From Anaerolineae bacterium (GTDB lineage Bacteria; Chloroflexota; Anaerolineae; JAADDB01), in assembly GCA_015486845.1 (NCBI GenBank), contig WFQU01000162.1:1-36826 (forward strand): a stretch of DNA of 36,826 nucleotides, read 5' to 3'. The position numbers were made by a program, and so were the translations under genes. This document shows positions 9,001 to 16,053 of this stretch, one piece after another. Below the pieces are notes generated by a model. It worked only from the letters and a program-made list of their open reading frames with translations. It was not told the DNA's origin and ran no database searches. Numbering within the stretch: position 1 is the first letter of the stretch; the number at the start of each line of letters is the position of its first letter.

Positions 9001-10974
9001 GCCAGCGCCCGCTTCGGGATTACGGTAGACGTTCTCAATTCTACGGATCTCATCGAGATAAAAATTGGACAAGGAGCAAAACCAGGCGAAGGTGGCTTGC
9101 TCCCCAGCCGAAAGGTTACCGCAAAGATAGCGAAAACGCGCCGTGCCACCCAAGGAATCGATCTCATAAGTCCCTCCAATAACCACGATATTTACTCCAT
9201 CGAGGATTTGGCGCAGTTCATCGAGGAGCTCAAGACGGTCAATCCTAAGGCGCGGATAGCCGTGAAGCTACCTGTGGTACCCGGCGTCGGTATCATTGCC
9301 ACCGGCGTAGCCAAAGCAAAGGCGGATGTGATCAGCTTGAGCGGCTTCGAGGGCGGGACAGGCGCAGCGCGCCGGCATGCAATTCATTACGTCGGGATGC
9401 CCATCGAGATAGGGGTCATGGAAGCCCATCATGCTTTGGTGGCAGCCGGCCTCAGGGATCGTGTCGAGATCTGGGCGGATGGAGGCGTGCGTACGCCTGC
9501 CGATGTAGTGAAGTTGATCTGCCTCGGTGCTAACAGAGTCGGCTTTGGTACCATGTCAATGATAGCCATCGGTTGCACGGCCTGTCGCCAGTGCCAGTTT
9601 GGCACTTGTTACAAAGGCATCACGACGCATATTGAGAGTGTAGAAGAGGCCAAAGAAAAAGGAGTAAAGCATTTCGAACCCCTCGATCTCGATCTAGCCG
9701 TGGAAAGACTCGTGAACTTCTTCGGTGCGATGGGGACTGAGGTGAAACGCATAACAGCCGGCTTAGGCTTCCGCAGCGTGCAGGATCTGGTTGGCAGGAC
9801 AGACCTGCTGAAGCAAACCCGCGCTTTACAAGAAGTGGATTTGAGCCGGATGCTGACGCCAGCTACAGCACCGGAATTATCAGCGGTCGATGATTGGCGG
9901 ATTGGACGCCAGGTGCGCCGGCCCAGGAACCATCTTACGAATCTTGTCTCCGAAGTGATAGAAGAGGCAGTGCAAGCCGGGGATACCTCTGTGGTATTCG
10001 AAGATGAACTGGTCGGCCCGTCGGATAGGGCGCTGGGAACACATTTGGCCGGCCTGTTAACGCGTTGGCAGCATGGTTGGGATGGACGTCCAGCTAACCA
10101 CGCCGGGGAAGGCAAGTCTTATGGGCCTAAGCGCAAAGAAGACGTGCTCATGGGTACTGCCGGCCAGGCGCATTATGCGCAATCGCTGCGGGCTCTTCTG
10201 TATTTTCACGCTAGCTCAATTCCCGGCAATGGCCTGGGCGCTTTCAATACCGACGGCATAGAGATCATGGTAGAAGGTGGGGCACAGGATGGCGTCGCCA
10301 AGTGCGCTTGTGGTGGTAGCGTGGTGGTTATGAAAGGCTTGAACTACGACGGGAAGCGGCTGGACGGATCGGTGGGCAAATACTTCGCCTATGGTGCTAC
10401 TCGTGGTCTATTCATCGTGCAGGGAAATGCGGACAGCCGTGCTTGCATACGTCTAAGCGGCGCGGATGTGGTCCTTGGCGGACGGATAGAAGAACCAATC
10501 AATGACACATTGGGTTTTATCGGAACCAGAGCCAACGTCAAAGGTTTCCTCTGTGAGTACATGACGGCCGGCAGGGTGGTGGTGCTGGGAGACCCGGGGC
10601 CGTGGATTTGTGCTGGCATGACTGGAGGCGTTCTGTATCTCCGTCTGGACGAGAAGATGGGATTAGATATGGAGGCCATTCATAGGCGTTTAGCCACAGG
10701 GGCCCATGTAGAACTGCAAATGGTGCAAGATGAAGATGCAGCGAACTTGCGTTATTTGCTAGGAGAATACGTAGAGCAGCTAAACCGCACGATGCAGTAT
10801 CAGGAAGCGGAAGCGGTTCAAGAATACCTGGAAAACTGGCGCAGTGTCTTCGTGAAAATCGTTCCATCGCCCCGAAGGCACGCTGCCCAGGCACCGGCAA
10901 AGCGGGGAACGCTGCTAGCAGCGAGTACCCTCGTAGGAACGAAGGGCGTTCAGACCGGTGTGGTGTCAGTATAA
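6097..10974 (+). CDS. gltB: Glutamate synthase large subunit (probably ferredoxin-type)
   Basis: This 1,625-aa enzyme makes glutamate from glutamine and 2-oxoglutarate. Its N-terminal class-II amidotransferase domain carries C56 in HDSCAIV as the likely mature N-terminal nucleophile, after a longer than usual ~55-residue propeptide; GHNGEINTI and GHTRYSTNTW are conserved. The FMN/synthase domain follows, with SFGSQ, GEGGEPED, NNHDIYSIEDLAQ and ADGGVRTPADVV. The Cys set C1160-x5-C1166-x4-C1171 fits the family's 3Fe-4S cluster, with an extra Cys at 1163. The C-terminal GXGXG beta-helix domain is present. GGGAG precedes the ATG. No NADPH-binding small chain (gltD) is adjacent, so a ferredoxin donor is likely but not proven. 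It is divergent from amt. Confidence 0.95.
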   Translation: MKLTMPDSRSITNKEMLQIASEVSPGMTNVAKDSVRAAIRDAASEQNRYSQEHDSCAIVCNIHKAVRGSHGNVKRTLEALHKMGHRAGDVDGEGDGCGLLTDIPRILWANYLAEAGRPRWLAEDSRFFVGHLLIPMAHKQEEQAVKRRVSRMVQEEGFDLLLARDALTRKVALGASGRMQEPLFWQIAGLVSHSPLDRIDAKLFQLHLRIERETPIHVASFSTHTVVYKVRGDSRTLRNYYPELLMPDYTSKVTIGHTRYSTNTWSVFERVQPFTILGHNGEINTIQRLNEEARMVGAELVPGASDSQDVNRMLETLIHVYGFTLMEAMEILFPPILSNVASLSPDLQALHRYYRYAFGPFAQGPAAIVAHFANEALFSVDALGLRPLWFGETDKEYFFSSERGVVPTENVVRDPKPLAPGEKMAVRMSRDGEIEILDYVTIQQRLLRLAYRRFGSLSPVKRVLETMTYQESAERPADSVAITIPKAPNGAEKVENYLAAFGWRREHRDWVKQLSEHKKEPISSLGADEPLAPLDADPVNLADYIKESVAVVTNPAIDREREAEHFSTQVVVGARPSLAYGTVDLSGCSVVLPMPILIGGYPFPPLLDADSCQQVAGALGTMTVDRLLDFCGASKVHRLDCTFLAEESLPDAIERLKKEAVAAVQSGANLLLLDDASVWSGQRHWIDPHLAIAAVDSVLREEGQGDDNLRRRCGLVLRSGAIRNLHDIVVALGLGANAINPYLLLKTGVDSAQDLSAAEKRIRLTNLIIALNRGIEKVTSTMGVHALRGYGRVFGSIGLSDDLANLLGLHNYCGSKGHGLTWERLEAASRRRAEIAGMARPRLGHTHRLLSRMWKPAGRIARGEPDSSALFRQMEDLEETEPAALRHLVSFATPANVPEISAGEVDAGLTGHDLPFVISSMSFGSQGETAFLAYAEAAYRLNMISLNGEGGEPEDVLGVYPHNRGIQIASARFGITVDVLNSTDLIEIKIGQGAKPGEGGLLPSRKVTAKIAKTRRATQGIDLISPSNNHDIYSIEDLAQFIEELKTVNPKARIAVKLPVVPGVGIIATGVAKAKADVISLSGFEGGTGAARRHAIHYVGMPIEIGVMEAHHALVAAGLRDRVEIWADGGVRTPADVVKLICLGANRVGFGTMSMIAIGCTACRQCQFGTCYKGITTHIESVEEAKEKGVKHFEPLDLDLAVERLVNFFGAMGTEVKRITAGLGFRSVQDLVGRTDLLKQTRALQEVDLSRMLTPATAPELSAVDDWRIGRQVRRPRNHLTNLVSEVIEEAVQAGDTSVVFEDELVGPSDRALGTHLAGLLTRWQHGWDGRPANHAGEGKSYGPKRKEDVLMGTAGQAHYAQSLRALLYFHASSIPGNGLGAFNTDGIEIMVEGGAQDGVAKCACGGSVVVMKGLNYDGKRLDGSVGKYFAYGATRGLFIVQGNADSRACIRLSGADVVLGGRIEEPINDTLGFIGTRANVKGFLCEYMTAGRVVVLGDPGPWICAGMTGGVLYLRLDEKMGLDMEAIHRRLATGAHVELQMVQDEDAANLRYLLGEYVEQLNRTMQYQEAEAVQEYLENWRSVFVKIVPSPRRHAAQAPAKRGTLLAASTLVGTKGVQTGVVSV

Positions 10975-11285
10975 TGATGGAAAAAGCAACGCAAAGTGCG
11001 CAGAGAGAAAGATAATGCGTTTGCGATGAGTTCTTGCCTGTAGAATTCTTGCTTTTTCTCAGTGTTCTCGGCGATCCCCGCGGCTAAGTACCTTTTTCAG
11101 GGGACGCAACCAACAATAGATGAAAAGGCTTGCTGATTTGAACTGAGGGTGGCACAGTTGTATACTTTGTTATGCTGAAGGATGATGAGGGTGTCATTTC
11201 TTGCGGCGATTGCTGTCCGGGCTGGGTACCGTGAAATATCCACTATAGTTTCTTGATCTGCTTGACCAGATGTAGGAATAATGCC
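10975..11285. other. Leader and promoter interval before the sucCD-like operon
   Basis: The 311 bp between gltB and the next operon contain the promoter at 11138-11166. No terminator with a T-run was found after gltB, and no small gene. Confidence 0.5.
11138..11166 (+). promoter_or_regulatory. Candidate promoter of the sucCD-like/FeS/flavoprotein operon
   Basis: TTGAAC (11138-11143) and TATACT (11161-11166) are separated by exactly 17 bases. The site lies 120 bp before the first gene of the operon, giving a short leader. This is a good sigma-70-like match. Confidence 0.6.
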
Positions 11286-12470
11286 ATGAGACTGTACGAA
11301 TTTGAGACGAAATCTATGCTCCGTAGGGATGGCCTGCCCGTTCCATGGGGGATTTTTACCACCAGTCCTCGCGTTGCCGCCGGTTTTGTGGAACAAAATG
11401 GTGATTCCGTTGTTAAAGCACAAACCATTGCCGGCAAACGGGCCCGCGCCGGGGGAATTCTGTTCGTCAACATGGCGATCAAAGGGGAACTCGCCACAGA
11501 AATGCTCCTGGATTCCACCCTCTACGGCGAAGAGGTCATCGGGGTATTAGTGGAGAAGAAAGCACGGGTCAAGCGGGAGTATTATGTCTCGTTTTATTAC
11601 GATCCCAAGTTGCGTTCTTTGATGTTGGCTTTCAGCCCCGCCGGGGGAACGGATGTCGAAGAGAAGATAAAAACGGGGCCGCAGAATCTTTTTAAACTGC
11701 CATTGCCCCTTTGCCAGGACGTGCGTTGGCGTATCAGGGAATTTTTGATGGACATTGTGCCGACAGATCCGGCGCCGTTGGTGGATTTATTGTACCATAT
11801 CTACGAGTTTTTCCTCCTGTACGAATTTAGCTATTTGGAAATTAACCCGTTGGCAGAAACAGACCACCAGGATTATGTCATCTTAGATGTGGTCTCTTCC
11901 ATCGATGTGGCGGCGCTGGGCCGGCACCCGGAGATTGCCATCGCTCCGCGGGCTTCCCACAACGCTGACTTGCCAACAGGGGAATTCAGATCAGCCATGA
12001 TCAATATCGAGGATGCCCGCGGCACCCGCCGTGATTTCGTTCATTTGGGGGGCGACATCGGCGTGCTGGCCATCGGCGGATCAATCAGCTTGATCGTGGT
12101 GGATTACTTGTACCAGTTAGGTGGCCGGCCGTTCAACTATGCCGAACTGCGGGGAACTGTCACAGCTACACGCATTTCGCACCTGCTGAAAGAGATTCTG
12201 CGCAATCCACAGATTAAGGGGCTGCTTATCGTCGGCGCTTCCACGGATTATTTGCGCATAGACGCTGTGGCTAACGGTATTCACGACGCGCTCAAAGAAA
12301 TCCGGCCAACTTACCCGGTGGTGCTGAGGGTGCCCGGCTTGGGCAAAGATGTGGCTAAAGAGATTTTAAGTGGTCTCAGGCGCGCCAACATGCAAGTCTT
12401 GTGGAACCATGCCACCATCAAAGATAGTGTCACAGCGATTATGGAGAAGGTCTATGGGCATCCTGCTTGA
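11286..12470 (+). CDS. Divergent succinyl-CoA-synthetase beta-chain-like ATP-grasp protein
   Basis: This 394-aa protein is close to the length of SucC (~388). The start is the ATG with AGGA 8 bases upstream; an earlier frame extension lacks such a site. The N-terminus MRLYEFETKSML matches the SucC opening, VVKAQTIAGKRARAGG is the ATP-grasp lysine and loop region, and LEINPL (residues 184-189) keeps the Glu that contacts the phosphohistidine helix. The C-terminal ligase domain has the right order but altered loops: SucC's Gly-rich NGAG becomes AIGGSIS, LDVGGGA becomes AELRGTV, and FGGIVRCD becomes GASTDYLRID. It overlaps the alpha-like gene by 17 bp. It is an acyl-CoA ligase (ADP-forming type) subunit; the substrate may be succinate or a related acid. 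Confidence 0.8.
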   Translation: MRLYEFETKSMLRRDGLPVPWGIFTTSPRVAAGFVEQNGDSVVKAQTIAGKRARAGGILFVNMAIKGELATEMLLDSTLYGEEVIGVLVEKKARVKREYYVSFYYDPKLRSLMLAFSPAGGTDVEEKIKTGPQNLFKLPLPLCQDVRWRIREFLMDIVPTDPAPLVDLLYHIYEFFLLYEFSYLEINPLAETDHQDYVILDVVSSIDVAALGRHPEIAIAPRASHNADLPTGEFRSAMINIEDARGTRRDFVHLGGDIGVLAIGGSISLIVVDYLYQLGGRPFNYAELRGTVTATRISHLLKEILRNPQIKGLLIVGASTDYLRIDAVANGIHDALKEIRPTYPVVLRVPGLGKDVAKEILSGLRRANMQVLWNHATIKDSVTAIMEKVYGHPA

Positions 12471-13359
12471 TAGCGAAACGAATATCGTTCTCCAGGGGGC
12501 TTGCACCCGCCGGGGCTGGCAATTATTGGAGGATATGCTGAATTACAGCGCCACTGTGGCCGCCGGCGTCTGCTATGGCGGTCTGAAAACAAAGGTTTAC
12601 CGGGGTGTGCCGTTTTTTAAGAGTCTGAAACAGGCTGTAGAAACAGCCCCCGAGATCAACGTTTCGGTCATTGCCGTGCCGCCGTATGAAGTGCTCGGCG
12701 CGGCGCAAGAAGCGATGGAAGCTGGCGTGCGCCTTATCATCGTGCACACTGCCGATGTGCCCATCAAGGATGTTATCCTCATCCGGCGGGAAGCGGAACG
12801 GCTGAATTCGCTGCTATTGGGGCCCAACGCTGATGGCGTGATCACCCCGGATGTCTGCATGGCCGGCAGTTTAGGGGGTGTTTTAGCACTTTCCATCCAT
12901 CGCCGGGGGCCTATCGGCGTCATTAGCCGCAGCAATGGCATCGTGAACGAGCTTAGCGGTTTGCTTGCCGCCGGCGGGTTGGGGGTTTCCACCATCGTCA
13001 CTTTGGGGACGGAACGGATCCTTTTCTCCTCGTTTGTGGATATTTTGCGGCTTTTTGCGGATGACGAAGAGACGAAAGGCGTGCTGTTGTTCGGCGAACC
13101 GGGCGGGGCGTACGAAGCGGAAGCCGCGGACTGGATTGCGGCACACGGTTATGCCAAGCCTATTGTGGCTTACATTGCCGGGAAATTCATCGACAATCTG
13201 GCCGAGGGCACCATTTTAGGACATCGGGGCGTGGTCATCGAACGGGGATTGGGCAGCCCGACGGACAAAATCCGGCGTTTGCAAAGCGCCGGCGTGCGGG
13301 TGGTAGCGTTCAATGAGGATATTCCCGCTGTTTTTCAGGAGGTATTGAAAGATGGTTAG
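12454..13359 (+). CDS. Divergent succinyl-CoA-synthetase alpha-chain-like protein
   Basis: This 301-aa protein has SucD-like length (~289) and order. The N-terminal CoA-binding Rossmann domain starts MGILLDSETNIVLQG. The ligase domain has PNADGVITPD in place of PNCPGVITP, SRSNGIVNE in place of SRSGTLTYE, GTERI in place of GGDPI, and GEPGGAYEAEA, which keeps the Glu (E215) next to the active site. H257 in TILGHRG is the His expected to be phosphorylated, so catalysis should be intact. The start overlaps the beta-like gene by 17 bp; the stop overlaps the Fe-S gene by 8 bp, indicating translational coupling. The repeated changes in loops around the active site suggest a substrate or partner other than the standard enzyme. 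Confidence 0.8.
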   Translation: MGILLDSETNIVLQGACTRRGWQLLEDMLNYSATVAAGVCYGGLKTKVYRGVPFFKSLKQAVETAPEINVSVIAVPPYEVLGAAQEAMEAGVRLIIVHTADVPIKDVILIRREAERLNSLLLGPNADGVITPDVCMAGSLGGVLALSIHRRGPIGVISRSNGIVNELSGLLAAGGLGVSTIVTLGTERILFSSFVDILRLFADDEETKGVLLFGEPGGAYEAEAADWIAAHGYAKPIVAYIAGKFIDNLAEGTILGHRGVVIERGLGSPTDKIRRLQSAGVRVVAFNEDIPAVFQEVLKDG

Positions 13360-13978
13360 TATCGACATCATGGGCAAAACCTACGAAGTGCCGGACGATC
13401 TGACAATTCTACAAGCGCTTTGGTATGTCGGCCACAAAACGATCCGTGGGGTCGGTTGCTTGGGCGGGTTCTGCGGTGCTTGTTCCACCGTCTATCGCCT
13501 TCCCGACGAAGGATATAAACTGCACGTGGGCTTAGCTTGCCAGACCAATGTCATCGACGGTATGAGCTTAGCACAGATTCCTTTCTTTCCGTCGAAGGAT
13601 ACGACGATCTATGCCGAGACGGTAAAAAATGAGGAAGAATTATTGCTGGAGGTTTATCCGGACACCCAAAAATGTATCAGTTGCGGCGTCTGTAATCGGG
13701 TCTGTCCACAGAATTTAAACGTGATGGGTTACGTGCTCAAGGCGAATAACGGGGAGTTCCAGACGACCGTCAATTGGTCATTCGACTGTATCAATTGCGG
13801 CCTCTGCGCGATGAAATGTCCGGCGGATATTTCTCCCAACTTGATTGCCCGCTACGTGCGCCGGCAATATGCGCTGCTATCATTGCAGCCCTCTCGCCTC
13901 CTGGCAACGCGGATCGAAGAGATCAGAAAGGGAAAATACGATGACGCGTGGAGAGAACTCTTCGCCGATCTGGGATAG
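13352..13978 (+). CDS. Fumarate-reductase-type iron-sulfur protein (2Fe-2S plus two 4Fe-4S)
   Basis: This 208-aa electron-transfer subunit is slightly shorter than SdhB/FrdB (~240). The N-terminal 2Fe-2S domain has C36-x4-C41-x2-C44 and C63. The C-terminal domain has two full CxxCxxCxxxCP sets: C108, C111, C114, C118 and C146, C149, C152, C156. In SdhB/FrdB the second set normally lacks one Cys and holds a 3Fe-4S cluster, so two 4Fe-4S clusters are expected here. No quinone-pocket partner or membrane anchor is encoded nearby. AGGAGG lies 9 bases before the ATG, inside the upstream gene, and the flavoprotein gene starts 38 bp before this one ends. It probably passes electrons between a soluble donor or acceptor and the flavoprotein. 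Confidence 0.85.
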   Translation: MVSIDIMGKTYEVPDDLTILQALWYVGHKTIRGVGCLGGFCGACSTVYRLPDEGYKLHVGLACQTNVIDGMSLAQIPFFPSKDTTIYAETVKNEEELLLEVYPDTQKCISCGVCNRVCPQNLNVMGYVLKANNGEFQTTVNWSFDCINCGLCAMKCPADISPNLIARYVRRQYALLSLQPSRLLATRIEEIRKGKYDDAWRELFADLG

Positions 13979-15539
13979 CATCCGGCGCATTGCCGAGACT
14001 CGCGAACAGCGACTGCAAAGGCAGGATGTTCCGCTGCCGGCCGTCGATAAAGAAACGATGCTCCATCGCTACCACCCGGACTACGTGGAAGACTATTTCG
14101 CTGTTCTCCAGGTTGGCCCCAACAAAGGGGCGCGGGTGGCGAAAGAGATTGCTGCCGTTCTGGAATCTCCCACCATTTTGCCCTCTGAACTGCAGCCGTT
14201 TACGCCACAGCACAAAGCCGATGTCTTGGTGATTGGTGGGGGCGGTGCGGGTATTACTGCGGCTATTTTTGCCCACGATGCCGGCGCCAATGTGCTCCTC
14301 GTGACTAAACTGCGCTTGGGCGATTCCAACACGATCATGGCGCAAGGCGGAGTGCAAGTGGCTATCGGGGCGGACGATTCTCCCATTGACCATTTCCAAG
14401 ATGCTTTTGCCGGCGGCGGCAAGACCAGCGATCCGCATTTGCTCCGCTTTTTGGTAGAAAAGGGGCCGGAAGCTATTGTCTGGTTAGAGAAGATCGGCGT
14501 GATATTCTCTAAAGACGAAAATGGTGAATTCCTGCTGCGCAAAGCGGGGGGAACTACCCACCCCCGGGTGATCTTCGCTAAGGACTATACCGGCTTGGAG
14601 ATTACCCGCAATCTCATTGACGAATTGCGCAAGAGAGATGTGCGGGTTGTGGAAATGATGCCGACGGTGGAGCTTCTGACGGACGAGGCAGGGCGTTGCA
14701 CCGGCGCGGTGTTGATGGATTACGACAATGGTCGCTATACTGCTGTCCAGGCGAAAACCACAATACTTGCCACCGGCGGCAGCGGCCGGCTGCACATGGC
14801 CGGTTTCCCCACCAGCAATCATTATGGCGCCACCGGGGATGGGTTGGTCATGGCTTACCGGGCCGGCGCCGAGGTTCGGGATATGGATTCCTTCCAATAC
14901 CACCCGACGGGCGTGATCTATCCGCCTCAAATGTACGGGTTGCTGGTTACGGAGGCTATTCGCTCGGAGGGCGGCCAACTGGTTAACGACCGGGGGAAAC
15001 GATTCGTCAACGAGACGGAAACCCGCGATTTCGTGGCAGCGTCCATCATCCGGGAATGTCGGGAGGGGCGTGGCGTCACGGTGGAAAGCGGCGACTGTGG
15101 GGTGTGGCTGGATATTCCGGTCATCGAGAAAGTCAAAGGAAGTAATTACCTCAAGAAACGTTTCCCGGCCATGTTCCGCCAGTTTCAGCGCTTCGGCTGG
15201 GATATTCGCAAACATCCCGTGCTGGTCTATCCCACGCTGCATTACCAGAACGGAGGCTTAGTCATCGATGGAAGCGGCGAGACTGCGGTGCGCAATCTAT
15301 TTGCCGTGGGCGAGGTGGCCGGCGGCATTCACGGACACAACCGGTTGATGGGGAACTCGTTGCTGGAGATTTTCACTTTTGGCCGGCATGTGGGCGTGGT
15401 AGCAGCCCGGCGGGCACAAGAAACTCCATTTGGCGCCTTGACACTGCAGCATTTGGAGGCATTCACGGCAGCGCCGCGATGGGCCGGCGTGCGGAGCCCT
15501 ATCCTGCTGCCAAACTACGTGCGCAAAGAGTCTGCGTGA
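13941..15539 (+). CDS. Fumarate reductase / succinate dehydrogenase flavoprotein-like subunit
   Basis: This 532-aa FAD enzyme starts at the ATG inside the end of the Fe-S gene, preceded by AAAGGGA. Residues 1-93 are a family-atypical extension; the FAD dinucleotide fold begins at DVLVIGGGGAG (94-104). Catalytic residues of the fumarate/succinate family are all present: H321 in YHPTG, R341 in TEAIRSEGG, H434 in LHYQNGG and R468 in GHNRLMGNS. At the site where SdhA/FrdA bind FAD covalently through His (SHT), this protein has N130 (SNT), so FAD should be non-covalent. It ends ~50 residues after the NSLLE segment, so most of the C-terminal helical domain is missing. GGTTHPRV resembles L-aspartate oxidase, but the Fe-S partner favours a fumarate reductase-like role. 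Confidence 0.82.
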   Translation: MTRGENSSPIWDSIRRIAETREQRLQRQDVPLPAVDKETMLHRYHPDYVEDYFAVLQVGPNKGARVAKEIAAVLESPTILPSELQPFTPQHKADVLVIGGGGAGITAAIFAHDAGANVLLVTKLRLGDSNTIMAQGGVQVAIGADDSPIDHFQDAFAGGGKTSDPHLLRFLVEKGPEAIVWLEKIGVIFSKDENGEFLLRKAGGTTHPRVIFAKDYTGLEITRNLIDELRKRDVRVVEMMPTVELLTDEAGRCTGAVLMDYDNGRYTAVQAKTTILATGGSGRLHMAGFPTSNHYGATGDGLVMAYRAGAEVRDMDSFQYHPTGVIYPPQMYGLLVTEAIRSEGGQLVNDRGKRFVNETETRDFVAASIIRECREGRGVTVESGDCGVWLDIPVIEKVKGSNYLKKRFPAMFRQFQRFGWDIRKHPVLVYPTLHYQNGGLVIDGSGETAVRNLFAVGEVAGGIHGHNRLMGNSLLEIFTFGRHVGVVAARRAQETPFGALTLQHLEAFTAAPRWAGVRSPILLPNYVRKESA

Positions 15540-16053
15540 GCCTTCGGCGTACCACGACGGCTGGAAATAAGCCGGTAACCGACAGCCAGTAGCCGTCAGC
15601 AAGTACGCCGCCCCAGAGGAGCTTGCGGCCAAGCGACCACCTACGCGGTCGCAACTACGCCGACGTAGGTCGGCGTTCTATGGAACTGTTTTCCGGGGGG
15701 CGCACGGAGCTCAAAGCTCCGTGCTACAGGGTGAGAAAGCCCCCTGAAAGGGGGCTATAGCGAGGCAGCCCGCTTTAGCGGGCTTGAACTTAACGTAGCC
15801 CGGGTCTTTAGGCCCAGGCATGGGGGCGGCTGAGGAGTTATTGGCGCGTAGGCGCGGATCATGATCCGCCGGTTTGCTGCGCTTTTAGGCCCGGCGACTG
15901 GAAGTCGCGGGCAACATTTGCGAAATCGCCCTGCGGCGATTAGCATGCAACCTGCGCAGGCAGGTTTCGCAATCGTAGCAGCGATTTTAATCGCCGGGCG
16001 TGCTGCTGCGTTTATCTGCATCCTATTTTATTTTCGAGGGGGGTCTTTTTCTT
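15540..16053. other. Gene-free interval of hairpins and repeats
   Basis: The 514 bp after the operon hold several palindromes: CGCCGACGTAGGTCGGCG near 15658, CACGGAGCTCAAAGCTCCGTG near 15703, AGCCCCCTGAAAGGGGGCT near 15738 and AGCCCGCTTTAGCGGGCT near 15766. A partial family Q copy follows. None has a clean T-run, but together they could stop transcription of the operon. No small gene is supported. Confidence 0.6.
15887..16030 (+). repeat. Repeat family Q, partial copy 2
   Basis: From GGCCCGGCGACTGGAAGTCG through CGCCCTGCGGCG, CCTGCGCAGG and TAATCGCCGGGCG, this follows the same order as 33063-33200 and the reverse of 203-409. The final GTAGCCGAGGGC palindrome is missing. It runs to within about 25 bp of the YwiC-like start. 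Confidence 0.7.

Noticed and set aside
14484-15242. 252-aa minus-strand frame opposite the flavoprotein
   Set aside because: The opposite strand encodes a protein with all family active-site residues; this frame has no ribosome site or recognisable domain.
13941-15539. L-aspartate oxidase (nadB)
   Set aside because: Some motifs resemble NadB, but the truncated C-terminus, overlap with an Fe-S gene and lack of nadA/nadC nearby favour a fumarate-reductase-like subunit. Not fully excluded.
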